A stretch of 64,000 bases of DNA, from assembly GCF_036924515.1 (NCBI RefSeq), contig NZ_JAZHRR010000001.1:4435001-4499000 (forward strand), in the 5' to 3' direction. Position 1 is the stretch's first letter. Each line of letters opens with the position of its first letter. The stretch is from Bradyrhizobium sp. AZCC 1610. GTDB taxonomy: Bacteria > Pseudomonadota > Alphaproteobacteria > Rhizobiales > Xanthobacteraceae. Shown in pieces: positions 53,487-62,947 of this stretch. The notes under the pieces were generated by a model. That model did not search any database, was not told where the DNA came from, and saw nothing but the letters and a program-made list of their open reading frames with translations. Made by a program: the position numbers and the translations under genes.

Positions 53487-54431
53487 TCACTTCGTCTCGC
53501 TGAGGAACGCCTGATAGGCGAGCTTGATGCCGTCCTCCAGCGGGACAGAGGCCCGCCAGCCGAGCCTGGCCAGCCGGCTGACGTCGAGCAGTTTGCGCGG
53601 CGTGCCGTCCGGGCGCGAGGTGTCGAAACTTATCTCCCCAGCATAACCGACGGTGGCTGCGACCACGCGGGCGAATTCGGCGATCGTGATGTCCTCGCCG
53701 GTGCCGATATTGACCAGCTCATCGCCGGAATAGGTCTTCATCAAGTGGATGCAGGCGTCCGCAAGATCGTCGACATAGAGGAATTCGCGCCGTGGCGTGC
53801 CGGTACCCCAGACCATGACCTTGTCAGCGCCGGAAACCTTGGCTTCGTGGAAGCGGCGGATCAGGGCGGCCACGACGTGGCTGTATTCCGGATGATAATT
53901 GTCGCCGCTTCCATAAAGGTTGGTCGGCATCACATTGATGAAGTCGGCGCCATACTGGCTGCGATAGGCCTCCACCATCTTGATCCCGGCGATCTTCGCA
54001 ATCGCATAGGGCTCGTTGGTCGGCTCCAGCGGCCCGGTCAACGTACAGTCCTCGCGCAACGGCTGCGGCGCCAGCTTCGGATAGATGCAGGACGAGCCTA
54101 AGAACATCAGCTTCTCGGCGCCGTTGACATGCGCCGCATGGATCACATTCGCCGCAATCGCCAGATTGTCGTAGAGAAATTCGGCGCGCAGCGTGTTGTT
54201 GGCGACGATGCCGCCGACCTTGGCGGCGGCGAGAAACACCACCTGCGGGCGCTTGGCGGCAAACCATTTGTTGACCGCGGCCTGATCGCGCAGATCGGCC
54301 TCGCTGCGGCTCGCCGTCAGCAGTTCGACATCTTCCGCCGCCAGCCGGCGCATCAGCGCAGACCCGACCATGCCGCGGTGCCCGGCGACGTAGACCGTCT
54401 TGCCCTTCAGCTCAAACGGAAGGCTTGCCAT
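53487..54431 (-). CDS. fcl: GDP-L-fucose synthase
   Basis: A 314-residue epimerase-reductase that converts GDP-4-keto-6-deoxy-D-mannose into GDP-L-fucose. Motifs: [55 protein letters not shown], and [20 protein letters not shown], all characteristic. It overlaps the end of gmd by 20 bases, so I take ATG 54431 as the start. In rhizobia the equivalent gene nolK supplies fucose for Nod factors, but fucose is also a common LPS sugar and there are no nod genes here. Confidence 0.95.
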   Translation of the reverse strand: MASLPFELKGKTVYVAGHRGMVGSALMRRLAAEDVELLTASRSEADLRDQAAVNKWFAAKRPQVVFLAAAKVGGIVANNTLRAEFLYDNLAIAANVIHAAHVNGAEKLMFLGSSCIYPKLAPQPLREDCTLTGPLEPTNEPYAIAKIAGIKMVEAYRSQYGADFINVMPTNLYGSGDNYHPEYSHVVAALIRRFHEAKVSGADKVMVWGTGTPRREFLYVDDLADACIHLMKTYSGDELVNIGTGEDITIAEFARVVAATVGYAGEISFDTSRPDGTPRKLLDVSRLARLGWRASVPLEDGIKLAYQAFLSETK

Positions 54432-55497
54432 TGGCGACCTCCCGCCTTGCGTCATCGAGATCGCTCGCGACCATTTCCTTGACCAGCTGGGCGAACGACG
54501 TCTTGGGCTGCCAGCCGAGCTTCTCGCGCGCCTTGCTGGCATCGCCGACCAGAAGATCGACTTCGGTCGGCCGGAAGTAGACCGGATCGATCCGGACCAA
54601 GGTCTTGCCGGACTTGGCGTCGACGCCGGTCTCGTCGACACCCTTGCCGCGCCATTCAATGCGGCGGCCGACTTCAGCAAACGCCAGTTCGACGAACTCA
54701 CGCACCGAACGGGCCTCGCCGGTCGCCAGCACGAAATCGTCGGGCGCGTCCGCCTGCAATATCCTATGCATGCCCTCGACGTAATCCCGGGCATGGCCCC
54801 AGTCGCGCTTGGCCTCGAGATTGCCGAGATAGAGCACCTCATCGATGCCGGTTTCGATGCGGGCGACACTGCGCGTGATCTTGCGCGTCACAAAGGTCTC
54901 GCCGCGGATCGGGCTCTCATGGTTGAACAGGATACCGTTCGAGGCATAGATGCCGTAGGCCTCGCGGTAGTTCACCGTGATCCAGTAGCCGTACAGCTTG
55001 GCGACGCCGTAAGGCGAGCGCGGATAGAACGGCGTGGTCTCCTTCTGCGGCACCTCCTGGACCAGACCGTAGAGTTCCGAGGTCGAGGCCTGATAGAACC
55101 GCGTCTCCTTCTCCATGCCGAGAATGCGGATCGCCTCCAAGAGCCGCAGCACGCCGATGGCGTCGGCATTGGCGGTGTATTCCGGGCTTTCGAAGCTGAC
55201 GCCGACATGGCTCTGGGCGGCGAGGTTATAGATCTCGGTCGGCCTGATCTGCTGCATCAGCCGGATCAAATTGGTCGAGTCGGTCATGTCGCCGTAATGC
55301 AGCAGGAACGGCACGTTGCGGGAATGCGGATCCTGGTAGAGGTGGTCGATGCGGGCGGTGTTGAACGAGGACGACCGCCGCTTGATGCCGTGGACCTCAT
55401 AGCCGAGGCCGAGCAGATATTCGGCAAGATAGGCGCCGTCCTGGCCAGTGACGCCGGTGATCAGCGCCACGCGCCGCTGTGAATCCTGAGCCGCCAT
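54412..55497 (-). CDS. gmd: GDP-mannose 4,6-dehydratase
   Basis: A 361-residue NADP-dependent dehydratase making GDP-4-keto-6-deoxy-mannose from GDP-mannose. Motifs: [58 protein letters not shown], catalytic [20 protein letters not shown], and [22 protein letters not shown] 55497 has GGAGATGAT just before it. The pair gmd-fcl uses GDP-mannose from manC at 14.3 kb, so fucosylated surface glycan is predicted. Confidence 0.97.
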   Translation of the reverse strand: MAAQDSQRRVALITGVTGQDGAYLAEYLLGLGYEVHGIKRRSSSFNTARIDHLYQDPHSRNVPFLLHYGDMTDSTNLIRLMQQIRPTEIYNLAAQSHVGVSFESPEYTANADAIGVLRLLEAIRILGMEKETRFYQASTSELYGLVQEVPQKETTPFYPRSPYGVAKLYGYWITVNYREAYGIYASNGILFNHESPIRGETFVTRKITRSVARIETGIDEVLYLGNLEAKRDWGHARDYVEGMHRILQADAPDDFVLATGEARSVREFVELAFAEVGRRIEWRGKGVDETGVDAKSGKTLVRIDPVYFRPTEVDLLVGDASKAREKLGWQPKTSFAQLVKEMVASDLDDARREVANGKPSV

Positions 55498-55588
55498 ATC
55501 ATCTCCAAATGCGTCCTCGCGCAGGCCATAGCATTCGACCCCCGCCAAGTCTATCGCCAAAGCCCTTTGGAATCAGCCCCTTAGGTGC

Positions 55589-56263
55589 TTATTCGCCATG
55601 GTGACGCAAGCGTTCGAGTTCGATGATGGTGACGCCGCCATATTCGAGCCGCAGCAGGCCTTCCTTCTCCAGCCGCTTCAGGCACTGGTTGGCATTCTGC
55701 CGCGAAATACCCGAAAGCGCTCCGATTTCTTCCTGCGTGATCTCGAGATGGCGCGTCATGTCCGGATAGAGAATCGGGTTGAACAGCGAGGCGATGGAGC
55801 GCGCGACGCGGCCGGTGGCATCGAGCGTGCGGCCATGTTCCACCGCGCCGATGAACTGGCCGAGCCGCTCGTTGAGCTGCCGGACCAGAAAGCGGTTGAA
55901 AGCGACGCTGTTCTCGAACAGCCAGAAGAAGGTGCTGCGGTCCATCAGCGCCAGCCTCGTATCCCGCAACGCCACCACATCGTAGCGGCGCGGCTCGCCT
56001 TTCAGCACCGAACCCTCGCCAAACCAGGCGCCTGCCGTGAGGCCGGCGAACGTCGCAGCCTTGCCGCCGCTCGACACGGTGCTCATTCGGGCAAGACCCG
56101 TGACGATGCCGGTCCAGTAGTCGAAGGCATCGCCGCGCATGAAAATGTGCTCATTGGCACGATAGGATTTCTCCACGATGCCGGCACGAGCGACCTCGAT
56201 TTCCCGTTCGTTCAGTTCGCGCGACCAGGCCGCGATGCGCTTGAGGTAATCCGCAGCAATCAT
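55589..56263 (-). CDS. Crp/Fnr-family transcriptional regulator
   Basis: A roughly 224-residue regulator: an N-terminal cyclic-nucleotide-type beta-roll (GDAFDYWTGIVTGLARMSTV and GAWFGEGSVLKGEPRRYDVV), a dimer helix, and a C-terminal winged helix with EIGALSGISRQNANQCLKRL. No Cys cluster for an FNR iron-sulfur centre is visible, and key cAMP residues are not clear, so the signal is unknown. ATG 56263 is the only ATG start; a TTG at 56344 would extend the protein by 27 residues over an inverted repeat that I take as an operator. It lies upstream of gmd on the same strand but separated. Confidence 0.8.
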   Translation of the reverse strand: MIAADYLKRIAAWSRELNEREIEVARAGIVEKSYRANEHIFMRGDAFDYWTGIVTGLARMSTVSSGGKAATFAGLTAGAWFGEGSVLKGEPRRYDVVALRDTRLALMDRSTFFWLFENSVAFNRFLVRQLNERLGQFIGAVEHGRTLDATGRVARSIASLFNPILYPDMTRHLEITQEEIGALSGISRQNANQCLKRLEKEGLLRLEYGGVTIIELERLRHHGE

Positions 56264-56566
56264 GATCGCATCGACCGTCGCGTCCCCATCGATTCTCGTG
56301 CTGCACTGCAACAGGAGTGCCGCCTGGTGAAATTTCCTGACCAATTGTCAGGCAAAAGACATTTCAAACTATCGCATTGCCCTAAGGAGAACCACCTCGA
56401 TACGCGCGGCCTATGGCGCGGCGGGGGTGCGACGCTACCACGCGTGACGCGGGGCATCGGCCACTACCGATAGTCGGATGGCTTGCCCGTCACCGCCGAT
56501 GTAGGATCGCGCATTGCAAACGATAGATAAAGAGCGCTGCTCAAGCGCCGTATCTGGAGGGAATGA
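56264..56566. other. Divergent promoter region for the regulator and Liv operon 2
   Basis: About 300 bp without a convincing gene. It holds the inverted repeat at 56336-56352 and the TGGAGGGA ribosome site of the following livG. Confidence 0.5.
56336..56352. promoter_or_regulatory. Candidate autoregulatory operator of the Crp/Fnr gene
   Basis: CCTGAC and GTCAGG are perfect complements around CAATT, about 75-90 bases upstream of the regulator ATG. The form TGAC-N5-GTCA is compatible with a Crp/Fnr-type site but differs from the FNR TTGAT-N4-ATCAA consensus. Confidence 0.4.
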
Positions 56567-57388
56567 GTGGCTTACACGTTGGAAGTGCGCGGGGTTTCTC
56601 TGCGCTTCGGTGGCGTTCGTGCGCTGACCGAAGTCTCGTTTGGCGTGAACGAGGGCGAATTGTTCTCGATCATCGGCCCGAACGGCGCCGGCAAGACCTC
56701 CATCGTCAATTGCATTTCGGGCCGCTACAAGCCGACCGAAGGCCAGCTGTTCTACCGCGGCAAGGACATCACCGGCCTCAATCCGAACGCGCGGCCCGCC
56801 CTAGGCATCGGCCGCACTTTCCAGAACCTGGCGCTGTTCCATCATATGAGCGTGCTCGACAATATCATGGTCGGGCGGCACCACCTCCTGAAGAACAATT
56901 TCATCACGGGCTCGCTGTACTGGTTGACCGGCGCCCGGCGCGAGGAACTCGAGCATCGCCGCAAGGTGGAGGAGATCATCGATTTCCTCGACCTGCAGTC
57001 GGTGCGCAAGGCCACCGCCGGCACCCTGCCCTACGGCCTGCGCAAGCGCGTCGAGCTCGCCCGCGCCATGGCGCTGGAACCGCAGCTGATCCTGCTCGAC
57101 GAGCCGATGGCCGGCATGAACTTCGAGGAAAAGGAGGACATGGCGCGCTACATCGTTGATCTCAACGAAGAGTTCGGCATGACCGTCATGATGATCGAGC
57201 ACGATATGGGCGTGGTGATGGACATTTCCCACCGCGTTATGGTGCTGGATTTCGGCCGCAAGATCGCCGAGGGCGATCCGGCGTCGGTGCTCGCCGATCC
57301 CCATGTGAAGCGCGCCTATCTCGGCGAAGAGGATGAGGTCCTGGTCGATCCCGACGATACGCCGGCGCCACGGGAGAGCGTGGCATGA
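56567..57388 (+). CDS. livG: Liv-type ABC ATP-binding protein LivG (operon 2)
   Basis: A 273-residue ATPase with Walker A IGPNGAGKTSIVNCISG, signature-region TLPYGLRKRVELARAM, and Walker B ILLDEPMAGMNFEEKEDMAR. It starts at GTG 56567 with TGGAGG upstream. It is the first gene of a second operon that also includes an acyl-CoA synthetase, livH, livM, a binding protein and livF. Its last codon overlaps the next gene as ATGA. The tail after the family core is acidic. Confidence 0.92.
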   Translation: MAYTLEVRGVSLRFGGVRALTEVSFGVNEGELFSIIGPNGAGKTSIVNCISGRYKPTEGQLFYRGKDITGLNPNARPALGIGRTFQNLALFHHMSVLDNIMVGRHHLLKNNFITGSLYWLTGARREELEHRRKVEEIIDFLDLQSVRKATAGTLPYGLRKRVELARAMALEPQLILLDEPMAGMNFEEKEDMARYIVDLNEEFGMTVMMIEHDMGVVMDISHRVMVLDFGRKIAEGDPASVLADPHVKRAYLGEEDEVLVDPDDTPAPRESVA

Positions 57389-59316
57389 TGGACTACGCCG
57401 GACGCGCCGCCCAGGCGGATACCTTTCCAAAACTGTTGCGCCTCAATGCCCGGGAGCACAGCGGCGAGATCGCGTTGCGCGAAAAGGATCTCGGGTTGTG
57501 GCGCGTCTTCACCTGGAACGCCTATCAGACGCGCGTGCACGACTTCGCGCTCGGCCTGGTCGAACTCGGTCTTGGGCGTGGCGACGTCATTGGCATCATC
57601 GGCGACAACCGCCCCGACTGGGTGGCCGCCGAAATCGCGACGCATGCCATCGGCGCCATGAGCCTCGGCCTTTATCGCGACGTGCTGGACGAGGAAGCGG
57701 CCTATCTGCTCAGCTATGGCGACGCCAAACTGGTGTTCGCCGAAGACGAGGAGCAGGTCGACAAGCTGCTGGCGCTGGCCGACCGCGCGCCCAATCTCAA
57801 GCACATCGTCTATTCCGATCCGCGCGGCATGCGGAAATACGACGATCCGCGCCTGATGGAAGCCGAAAAACTCGCCACGATGGGGCGCGACCGCGCCGCG
57901 CGCGAGCCCGGCCTCTATGACCGCCTCGTCGACGCGACTCAGGGCGAGGATGTTGCGATCCTCTGCACCACCTCGGGCACGACGGCCAACCCCAAGCTGG
58001 CGATGCTGGCGGCCGGGCGCGTTCTCAAGCATTGCGCGACCTATCTGGCGTTCGATCCGAAGGGGCCGGACGACGAATATGTCTCGGTGCTGCCGCTGCC
58101 CTGGATCATGGAACAGGTCTACGCGCTCGGCAAAGGGCTGCTCTGCCGGATGAAGGTCAACTTCGTCGAAGAACCCGAGACCATGATGCACGACTTCCGC
58201 GAGATCGCGCCGACCTTCGTGCTGTTCGCGCCGCGGCTCTGGGAATCGATCGCCGCCGATGTGCGCGCCAACGTGATGGACTCCTCGCCGCTCAAGCAAA
58301 AACTCTACGACATCGGCATGAAGGCGGGGCTTTCGGCGCTGGCGCAGGGAAAGCGTTCGATGCTGGCCGACCAGCTGCTGTTCCGCGCGCTGCGCGACCG
58401 GCTCGGCTTCACGCGGCTGCGCTCGGCCGCGACCGGCGGTGCCGCACTTGGGCCGGATACCTTCAAGTTCTTCCGCGCCATGGGCGTGCCGCTGCGCACG
58501 CTCTATGGCCAGACCGAGATGCTTGGGGCCTACACGCTGCACCCCTTCGGTAAGGTCGATCCGGATACGACGGGCGTGCCGATGGCGGCCGATATCGAGA
58601 TCCGCGTCGACAATCCCGATGTCAACGGCGTCGGCGAAATCGTGGTACGTCACCCCAACATGTTCGTGGGCTATTACAAGAATCCGGAAGCCTCGGCCGC
58701 CGACATGAAGGACGGCTGGATGCACTCCGGCGACGCTGGCTATTTCAACGCCGACAGCCAACTCGTCGTCATCGACCGCATCAAGGATCTCGCCGAGACC
58801 TCGCGCGGCGAGCGCTTCTCGCCGCAATATCTGGAAAACAAGCTCAAGTTCTCACCCTACATCGCCGAGACGGTCGTGCTCGGTGCCGGCCGCGACACGC
58901 TGGCGGCGATGATCTGCATCCGCTACTCGATCATCTCGAAATGGGCGGAGAAGAACCGCATCTCGTTCACGACCTACACCGATCTTTCCTCGCGGCCCGA
59001 GGTCTATGCGCTGTTGCGCAAGGAGGTCGAGGGCGTAAACGCCACGCTGCCGCCGCCGCAACGCATCTCCCGCTTCCTGCTGCTCTACAAGGAGCTCGAC
59101 GCCGATGACGGCGAACTGACCCGCACCCGAAAGGTGCGCCGCAACGTCATCAACGAGAAATACGCCGACATCATCGACGCGATCTATGGCGGCAAGAGCG
59201 ATATTCCCGTCGACACCGTAATCCGTTTCCAGGACGGCACCACCCAGCGCATCCGCACCACGCTCCGGGTGGTCGATCTCGGCCATGATGCGCCGATGGC
59301 GGAGGCCGCGGAATGA
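57385..59316 (+). CDS. AMP-forming long-chain acyl-CoA synthetase-type ligase
   Basis: A 643-residue adenylate-forming enzyme. The phosphate-binding loop is ILCTTSGTTANPKLAML, with YGQTEMLGAYTLHP and SGDAGYFNADSQLVVIDRIKDL downstream, and a Lys near the C-terminus (TRTRKVRRNVINEKY). It activates a carboxylic acid to an acyl-CoA. Because it lies inside a Liv-type import operon, the likely reading is that the operon imports a carboxylic acid and traps it as a CoA thioester; the acid could be aromatic or long-chain. Such fused operons are frequent in Bradyrhizobium. Confidence 0.88.
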   Translation: MMDYAGRAAQADTFPKLLRLNAREHSGEIALREKDLGLWRVFTWNAYQTRVHDFALGLVELGLGRGDVIGIIGDNRPDWVAAEIATHAIGAMSLGLYRDVLDEEAAYLLSYGDAKLVFAEDEEQVDKLLALADRAPNLKHIVYSDPRGMRKYDDPRLMEAEKLATMGRDRAAREPGLYDRLVDATQGEDVAILCTTSGTTANPKLAMLAAGRVLKHCATYLAFDPKGPDDEYVSVLPLPWIMEQVYALGKGLLCRMKVNFVEEPETMMHDFREIAPTFVLFAPRLWESIAADVRANVMDSSPLKQKLYDIGMKAGLSALAQGKRSMLADQLLFRALRDRLGFTRLRSAATGGAALGPDTFKFFRAMGVPLRTLYGQTEMLGAYTLHPFGKVDPDTTGVPMAADIEIRVDNPDVNGVGEIVVRHPNMFVGYYKNPEASAADMKDGWMHSGDAGYFNADSQLVVIDRIKDLAETSRGERFSPQYLENKLKFSPYIAETVVLGAGRDTLAAMICIRYSIISKWAEKNRISFTTYTDLSSRPEVYALLRKEVEGVNATLPPPQRISRFLLLYKELDADDGELTRTRKVRRNVINEKYADIIDAIYGGKSDIPVDTVIRFQDGTTQRIRTTLRVVDLGHDAPMAEAAE

Positions 59317-59350
59317 AGCTGATGTCTACCAGCGGCCCCGCAAAACTGAT

Positions 59351-59441
59351 CGTCATGCGCGGGCTTGACCCGCGCATCCATCCTCTTTCGGAAAATCACT
59401 TTTTTAGGCGATGGATCGCCGGGTCAAGCCCGGCGATGACA
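59351..59441. repeat. Palindromic repeat between the ligase and livH
   Basis: CGTCATGCGCGGGCTTGACC at 59351 pairs with the GGTCAAGCCCGGCGATGAC segment ending at 59441, with inner GCGCATCCAT/ATGGATCGCC. It belongs to the same class as the repeat at 48603-48696. Confidence 0.75.
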
Positions 59442-59464
59442 GCGTGTACGTTCGGTGACTTCGC

Positions 59465-60358
59465 ATGAACACCCAGCTCCTGATCCAGCTTCTGGTTAAC
59501 GGCCTCGTGGTCGGCACGCTCTATGGCGTGGTCGCGATGTCGTTCGTGCTGATCTACAAGGCAACCCAGGTCGTGAACTTCGCGCAGGGCGAATTGCTGC
59601 TGGTCGGCGCCTGGGTATGCTGGTGGCTGCTCACCAAATATCAGGTGCCGTTCTATCTGGGTATGCCGATCACGCTGGTCTTCATGTTCCTGTTCGGCAT
59701 CGCCATCCAGATCGTCATCCTGCGCCCGATGATCGGCGAGCCGATCATTTCCGTGATCATGGTGACGATCGCGTTGTCGACGGTATTTTCCGCGCTGATG
59801 AAGTGGATGTTTGGCGTCAATTTGCAGCCGTTCCCACGCATCTTCCAGACGCAGAACGTCAACATCCTCGGGCTGCAGGTGCAGACCGTCTATCTGATGA
59901 GCCTCGCGGTCTCGGTGGCGATGATGGTGGGAATGGCGTGGTTCTTTCGCCTCTCCAAATATGGTCTCGCCATGCGCGCCACCGCGTTCAACCAGCAGGT
60001 GGCGCAATCGCTCGGCATCTCCGTGAAGAGCGTGTTCGCGATGGCCTGGGCGATTTCGGCGACCGTCTCCGCCGTCGCGGGCGTGGTGGTGGCCGTCGTC
60101 AACGGCGTCTCGGCCGGGCTATCGGCCTACGGCGTCAAGGTGTTTCCAGCCGCGATCCTCGGCGGTCTCGACAGCGTTGGCGGCGCGGTGCTCGGCGGCA
60201 TCATCATCGGGCTGTTGGAAAACTTCGCGCATTTTCTCGACAGCGAGTATCTGCATTGGGGCAATCTGTACGAGATCGCGCCGTTCTATGCGCTCATCAT
60301 TATCCTGATGATCAAGCCGTACGGCCTGTTCGGCACTAAAGACATCGAGCGGGTGTAA
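59465..60358 (+). CDS. livH: Liv-type ABC permease LivH (operon 2)
   Basis: A 297-residue membrane permease with about eight helices. LINGLVVGTLYGVVAMSFVL-like start, VVNFAQGELLLVGAWV, and KYGLAMRATAFNQQVAQSLG are LivH motifs. The stop and the next start are seven bases apart, so livH and livM are coupled. Confidence 0.92.
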   Translation: MNTQLLIQLLVNGLVVGTLYGVVAMSFVLIYKATQVVNFAQGELLLVGAWVCWWLLTKYQVPFYLGMPITLVFMFLFGIAIQIVILRPMIGEPIISVIMVTIALSTVFSALMKWMFGVNLQPFPRIFQTQNVNILGLQVQTVYLMSLAVSVAMMVGMAWFFRLSKYGLAMRATAFNQQVAQSLGISVKSVFAMAWAISATVSAVAGVVVAVVNGVSAGLSAYGVKVFPAAILGGLDSVGGAVLGGIIIGLLENFAHFLDSEYLHWGNLYEIAPFYALIIILMIKPYGLFGTKDIERV

Positions 60359-60364
60359 ACAATT

Positions 60365-61438
60365 ATGGCAGGCCAGACCCTCATTCCCGCCGGCGATTTC
60401 CGCACCAGCTATGCGGCGGATACCACCGTGTTTCCGACCGCGACCAGCCGCAACGCCATGATCGCCGGCATCGTGCTGGTCTGCTTTGCGCCGCACGTCG
60501 TCAACGAATATATCCTCAGCCTGCTGATCCAGATCGGCATCTTCGGCATCGCCGCGCTCGGCCTCAACATCGTCGTCGGCTTCACCGGCCAGATTTCCAT
60601 CGGCCACGCCGCGTTTTTTGGCTTCGGCGCCTTCACGTCGGCCTATCTCTCGAACCGGTTCGGGATTCCCGTCTTCTTTTGCATTCCGCTCGCGGGTGTC
60701 GTGACGGCGGCCGTTGGATTGATCTTCGGCCTGCCCGCGGCGCGGCTGAAAGGGCTTTATCTGGCGATCGCCACGCTGGCGGCGCAATACATCCTGCTCG
60801 ACTTCTTTGCCCGCGCCGAATGGTTCACCGGCGGCAGCGTTCCCGCCAGCGCCGAGCCGTTCTCGATCTTCGGCTACATGCTGCGCGGCGATAAGCAGTA
60901 TTTCTACGTCGTGCTGGCCTATGTCGTCGTCTGTTACCTGCTCGTCACCAACCTGATCCGCTCGCGCGACGGACGCGCGCTGATTGCGGTGCGCGACCAT
61001 TACCTGTCCGCCGAGATCATGGGCATCAACCTGACCAAGTACCGGACGCTGTCGTTCGGTCTCGCCGCGTTCTTTGCCGGCGTCGGCGGCGCGCTCTATG
61101 CGCATTACAATCAGGTGGTCTCCAACGAAGGTTTCGGCATCGATCGCTCGATCATCTTCCTGGCGATGATCATCATCGGCGGGCTCGGCTCGATCATGGG
61201 CACGCTGATGGGAACGGCCTTCATGGTGCTGCTGCCGGAATCGATGGAATGGCTCAGCGTCGCACTGCGCGGCAGTCCGATCGACCAGTTCCTGGGATTG
61301 AAGAACAACATCGCTTTCCTACGCGAGATGGCGATCGGAATCATCATCATCGTCTTTCTGGTGTTCGAACCGGACGGGCTCGCGCATCGCTGGCGGCAGA
61401 TCAAGGCATATTGGAAACTCTACCCGTTCTCGCATTGA
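60365..61438 (+). CDS. livM: Liv-type ABC permease LivM (operon 2)
   Basis: A 357-residue membrane permease. Motifs: LNIVVGFTGQISIGHAAFFG, DGRALIAVRDHYLSAEIMGI and IIGGLGSIMGTLMGTAFM. It pairs with LivH. The N-terminal 35 residues before the first helix are polar and slightly longer than in livM of operon 1. Confidence 0.92.
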   Translation: MAGQTLIPAGDFRTSYAADTTVFPTATSRNAMIAGIVLVCFAPHVVNEYILSLLIQIGIFGIAALGLNIVVGFTGQISIGHAAFFGFGAFTSAYLSNRFGIPVFFCIPLAGVVTAAVGLIFGLPAARLKGLYLAIATLAAQYILLDFFARAEWFTGGSVPASAEPFSIFGYMLRGDKQYFYVVLAYVVVCYLLVTNLIRSRDGRALIAVRDHYLSAEIMGINLTKYRTLSFGLAAFFAGVGGALYAHYNQVVSNEGFGIDRSIIFLAMIIIGGLGSIMGTLMGTAFMVLLPESMEWLSVALRGSPIDQFLGLKNNIAFLREMAIGIIIIVFLVFEPDGLAHRWRQIKAYWKLYPFSH

Positions 61439-61494
61439 GGTCGGAACGGGACGGACAACAAGAAGACCTCGAGAAATAACCGGAGGATTAGTCC

Positions 61495-62775
61495 ATGACG
61501 ATGAAGACTCTACTGAGCACCGCCTCACTGGCTCTCCTGCTGGCGAGCGCCGCAACGACGTCGCAGGCCCAGGTCGCGCTGGGGCATCTCACCGACTATT
61601 CGGGCCCCACCTCGGACGTCGGAACGCCGTTCGGACAGGGTGTCGCGGACACCTATGCGTGGATCAACAAGAGCGGCGGCATCAACGGCGCCAAGGTCAA
61701 CCTCGATACCGTCGACTACGGCTACCAGGTGCCGCGCGCGATCGCCCAGTACAAGAAGTGGTCCGGCTCCGACAAGGTCGCCGCCATTCTCGGCTGGGGC
61801 ACCGCAGACACCGAAGCGCTGACGGGATTCCTGGCCCAGGACAAGATCCCGGATATTTCGGCATCCTATGCCGCGGCGCTCTCCGATCCGACAGGCGCCG
61901 GTGGCAAGGCCAAGCCTGCTCCCTACAACTTCTTCTACGGCCCGAGCTACTCGGACGCGGTTCGCGGCATGCTGACCTGGGCCGCCGAGGACTGGAAGTC
62001 CAAGGGCAAGCCCGGCAAGCCGAAATTCGTCCATATGGGCGCCAACCACCCCTATCCGAACGCGCCGAAGGCCGCCGGTGAAGCGATTGCCGCCGAGCTC
62101 GGCTTCGAACTGCTGCCGCCGATCGTCTTCGCGTTGACGCCCGGCGATTACAGCGCGCAGTGCCTGACCCTGAAGAGCTCGGGCGCCAACTACGCCTATC
62201 TCGGCAACACCGCCGGCTCGAACATCTCCGTACTCAACGCCTGCAAGGCGGCGGGCGTCGATGTGCAGTTCCTCGGCAACGTCTGGGGCATGGACGAGAA
62301 CGCCGCCAAGGCCGCAGGTGCTGCCGCCGACGGCGTGGTGTTCCCGCTGCGCACCGCGGTAGCATGGGGCGGCAACGCTCCCGGCATGAAGACCTTCATG
62401 GAAATCTCCAAGATGTCGGACGCGGCCGGTACCACCTACCGTCCCGTGCATTACCTCGCCGGCGTCTGCACCGCGCTCTACATGAAGGAAGCCGTCGAAT
62501 GGGCAGCCAAGAACGGCGGCGCCACCGGCGAGAACGTCAAGAAGGGCTTCTATCAGAAAAAGGATTGGGTGCCCGCAGGAGGAGAAGGCGTCTGCAATCC
62601 CTCGACCTTCACCGAGAAGGATCACCGCGGCACGCTCAAGGTCGATCTTTATCGCATGAAGGTTGCAGGCTCGACCGACGCCCCGCTCAACGATCTGATC
62701 AAGAATGGCGGCATCAAGATGGAGAAGGTGAAGACGATCGACCTGCCGCGCAAGCCCGAGTGGCTCGGCTGGTGA
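61495..62775 (+). CDS. Liv-type substrate-binding protein (operon 2)
   Basis: A 426-residue periplasmic protein with a Sec signal (MTMKTLLSTASLALLLASA, cleavage after SQA) and the type I periplasmic fold: VALGHLTDYSGPTSDVGTPF, YGYQVPRAIAQYKKWSGSDK, and GVDVQFLGNVWGMDENAAKA. It differs clearly from the binding protein of operon 1, so the two systems should have different ligands. A hairpin (62782-62801) follows the stop, as is common after binding-protein genes to raise their mRNA share. Confidence 0.9.
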   Translation: MTMKTLLSTASLALLLASAATTSQAQVALGHLTDYSGPTSDVGTPFGQGVADTYAWINKSGGINGAKVNLDTVDYGYQVPRAIAQYKKWSGSDKVAAILGWGTADTEALTGFLAQDKIPDISASYAAALSDPTGAGGKAKPAPYNFFYGPSYSDAVRGMLTWAAEDWKSKGKPGKPKFVHMGANHPYPNAPKAAGEAIAAELGFELLPPIVFALTPGDYSAQCLTLKSSGANYAYLGNTAGSNISVLNACKAAGVDVQFLGNVWGMDENAAKAAGAAADGVVFPLRTAVAWGGNAPGMKTFMEISKMSDAAGTTYRPVHYLAGVCTALYMKEAVEWAAKNGGATGENVKKGFYQKKDWVPAGGEGVCNPSTFTEKDHRGTLKVDLYRMKVAGSTDAPLNDLIKNGGIKMEKVKTIDLPRKPEWLGW

Positions 62776-62781
62776 TTTCCC

Positions 62782-62801
62782 GGGTCGCCTCCGGGCGACC
62801 C
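62782..62801 (+). promoter_or_regulatory. Hairpin after the binding-protein gene
   Basis: GGGTCGCC and GGCGACCC form an eight-base stem with a short TCCG loop seven bases after the stop codon. There is no T-run, so it is more likely an mRNA-stabilising or attenuating hairpin than a full terminator. Confidence 0.5.
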
Positions 62802-62813
62802 CAACACTCCGTC

Positions 62814-62930
62814 GTCATCCCCGCGAAAGCGGGATCCAGTACGCCGCAGCGTTTCGGTCGATTGCAGGCGCCGCTGGAATACTGGATCACCCGCTCCAGT
62901 GCGCAATTGCGCACAAGGCGGGTGATGACG
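62814..62930. repeat. Palindromic repeat between livK and livF (operon 2)
   Basis: GTCATCCCCGCGAAAGCGGG at 62814 and the TTGCGCACAAGGCGGGTGATG segment near 62930 form a long imperfect hairpin with an inner CCAGTA/TACTGG pair. It resembles a common dispersed repeat class. Confidence 0.7.
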
Positions 62931-62947
62931 GCAAGAGGTGATCAGAC

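Noticed and set aside
53487..55497. Nodulation-factor fucosylation genes (nolK region)
   Set aside because: No nod box or nod genes are present; gmd and fcl are better explained by surface polysaccharide synthesis.
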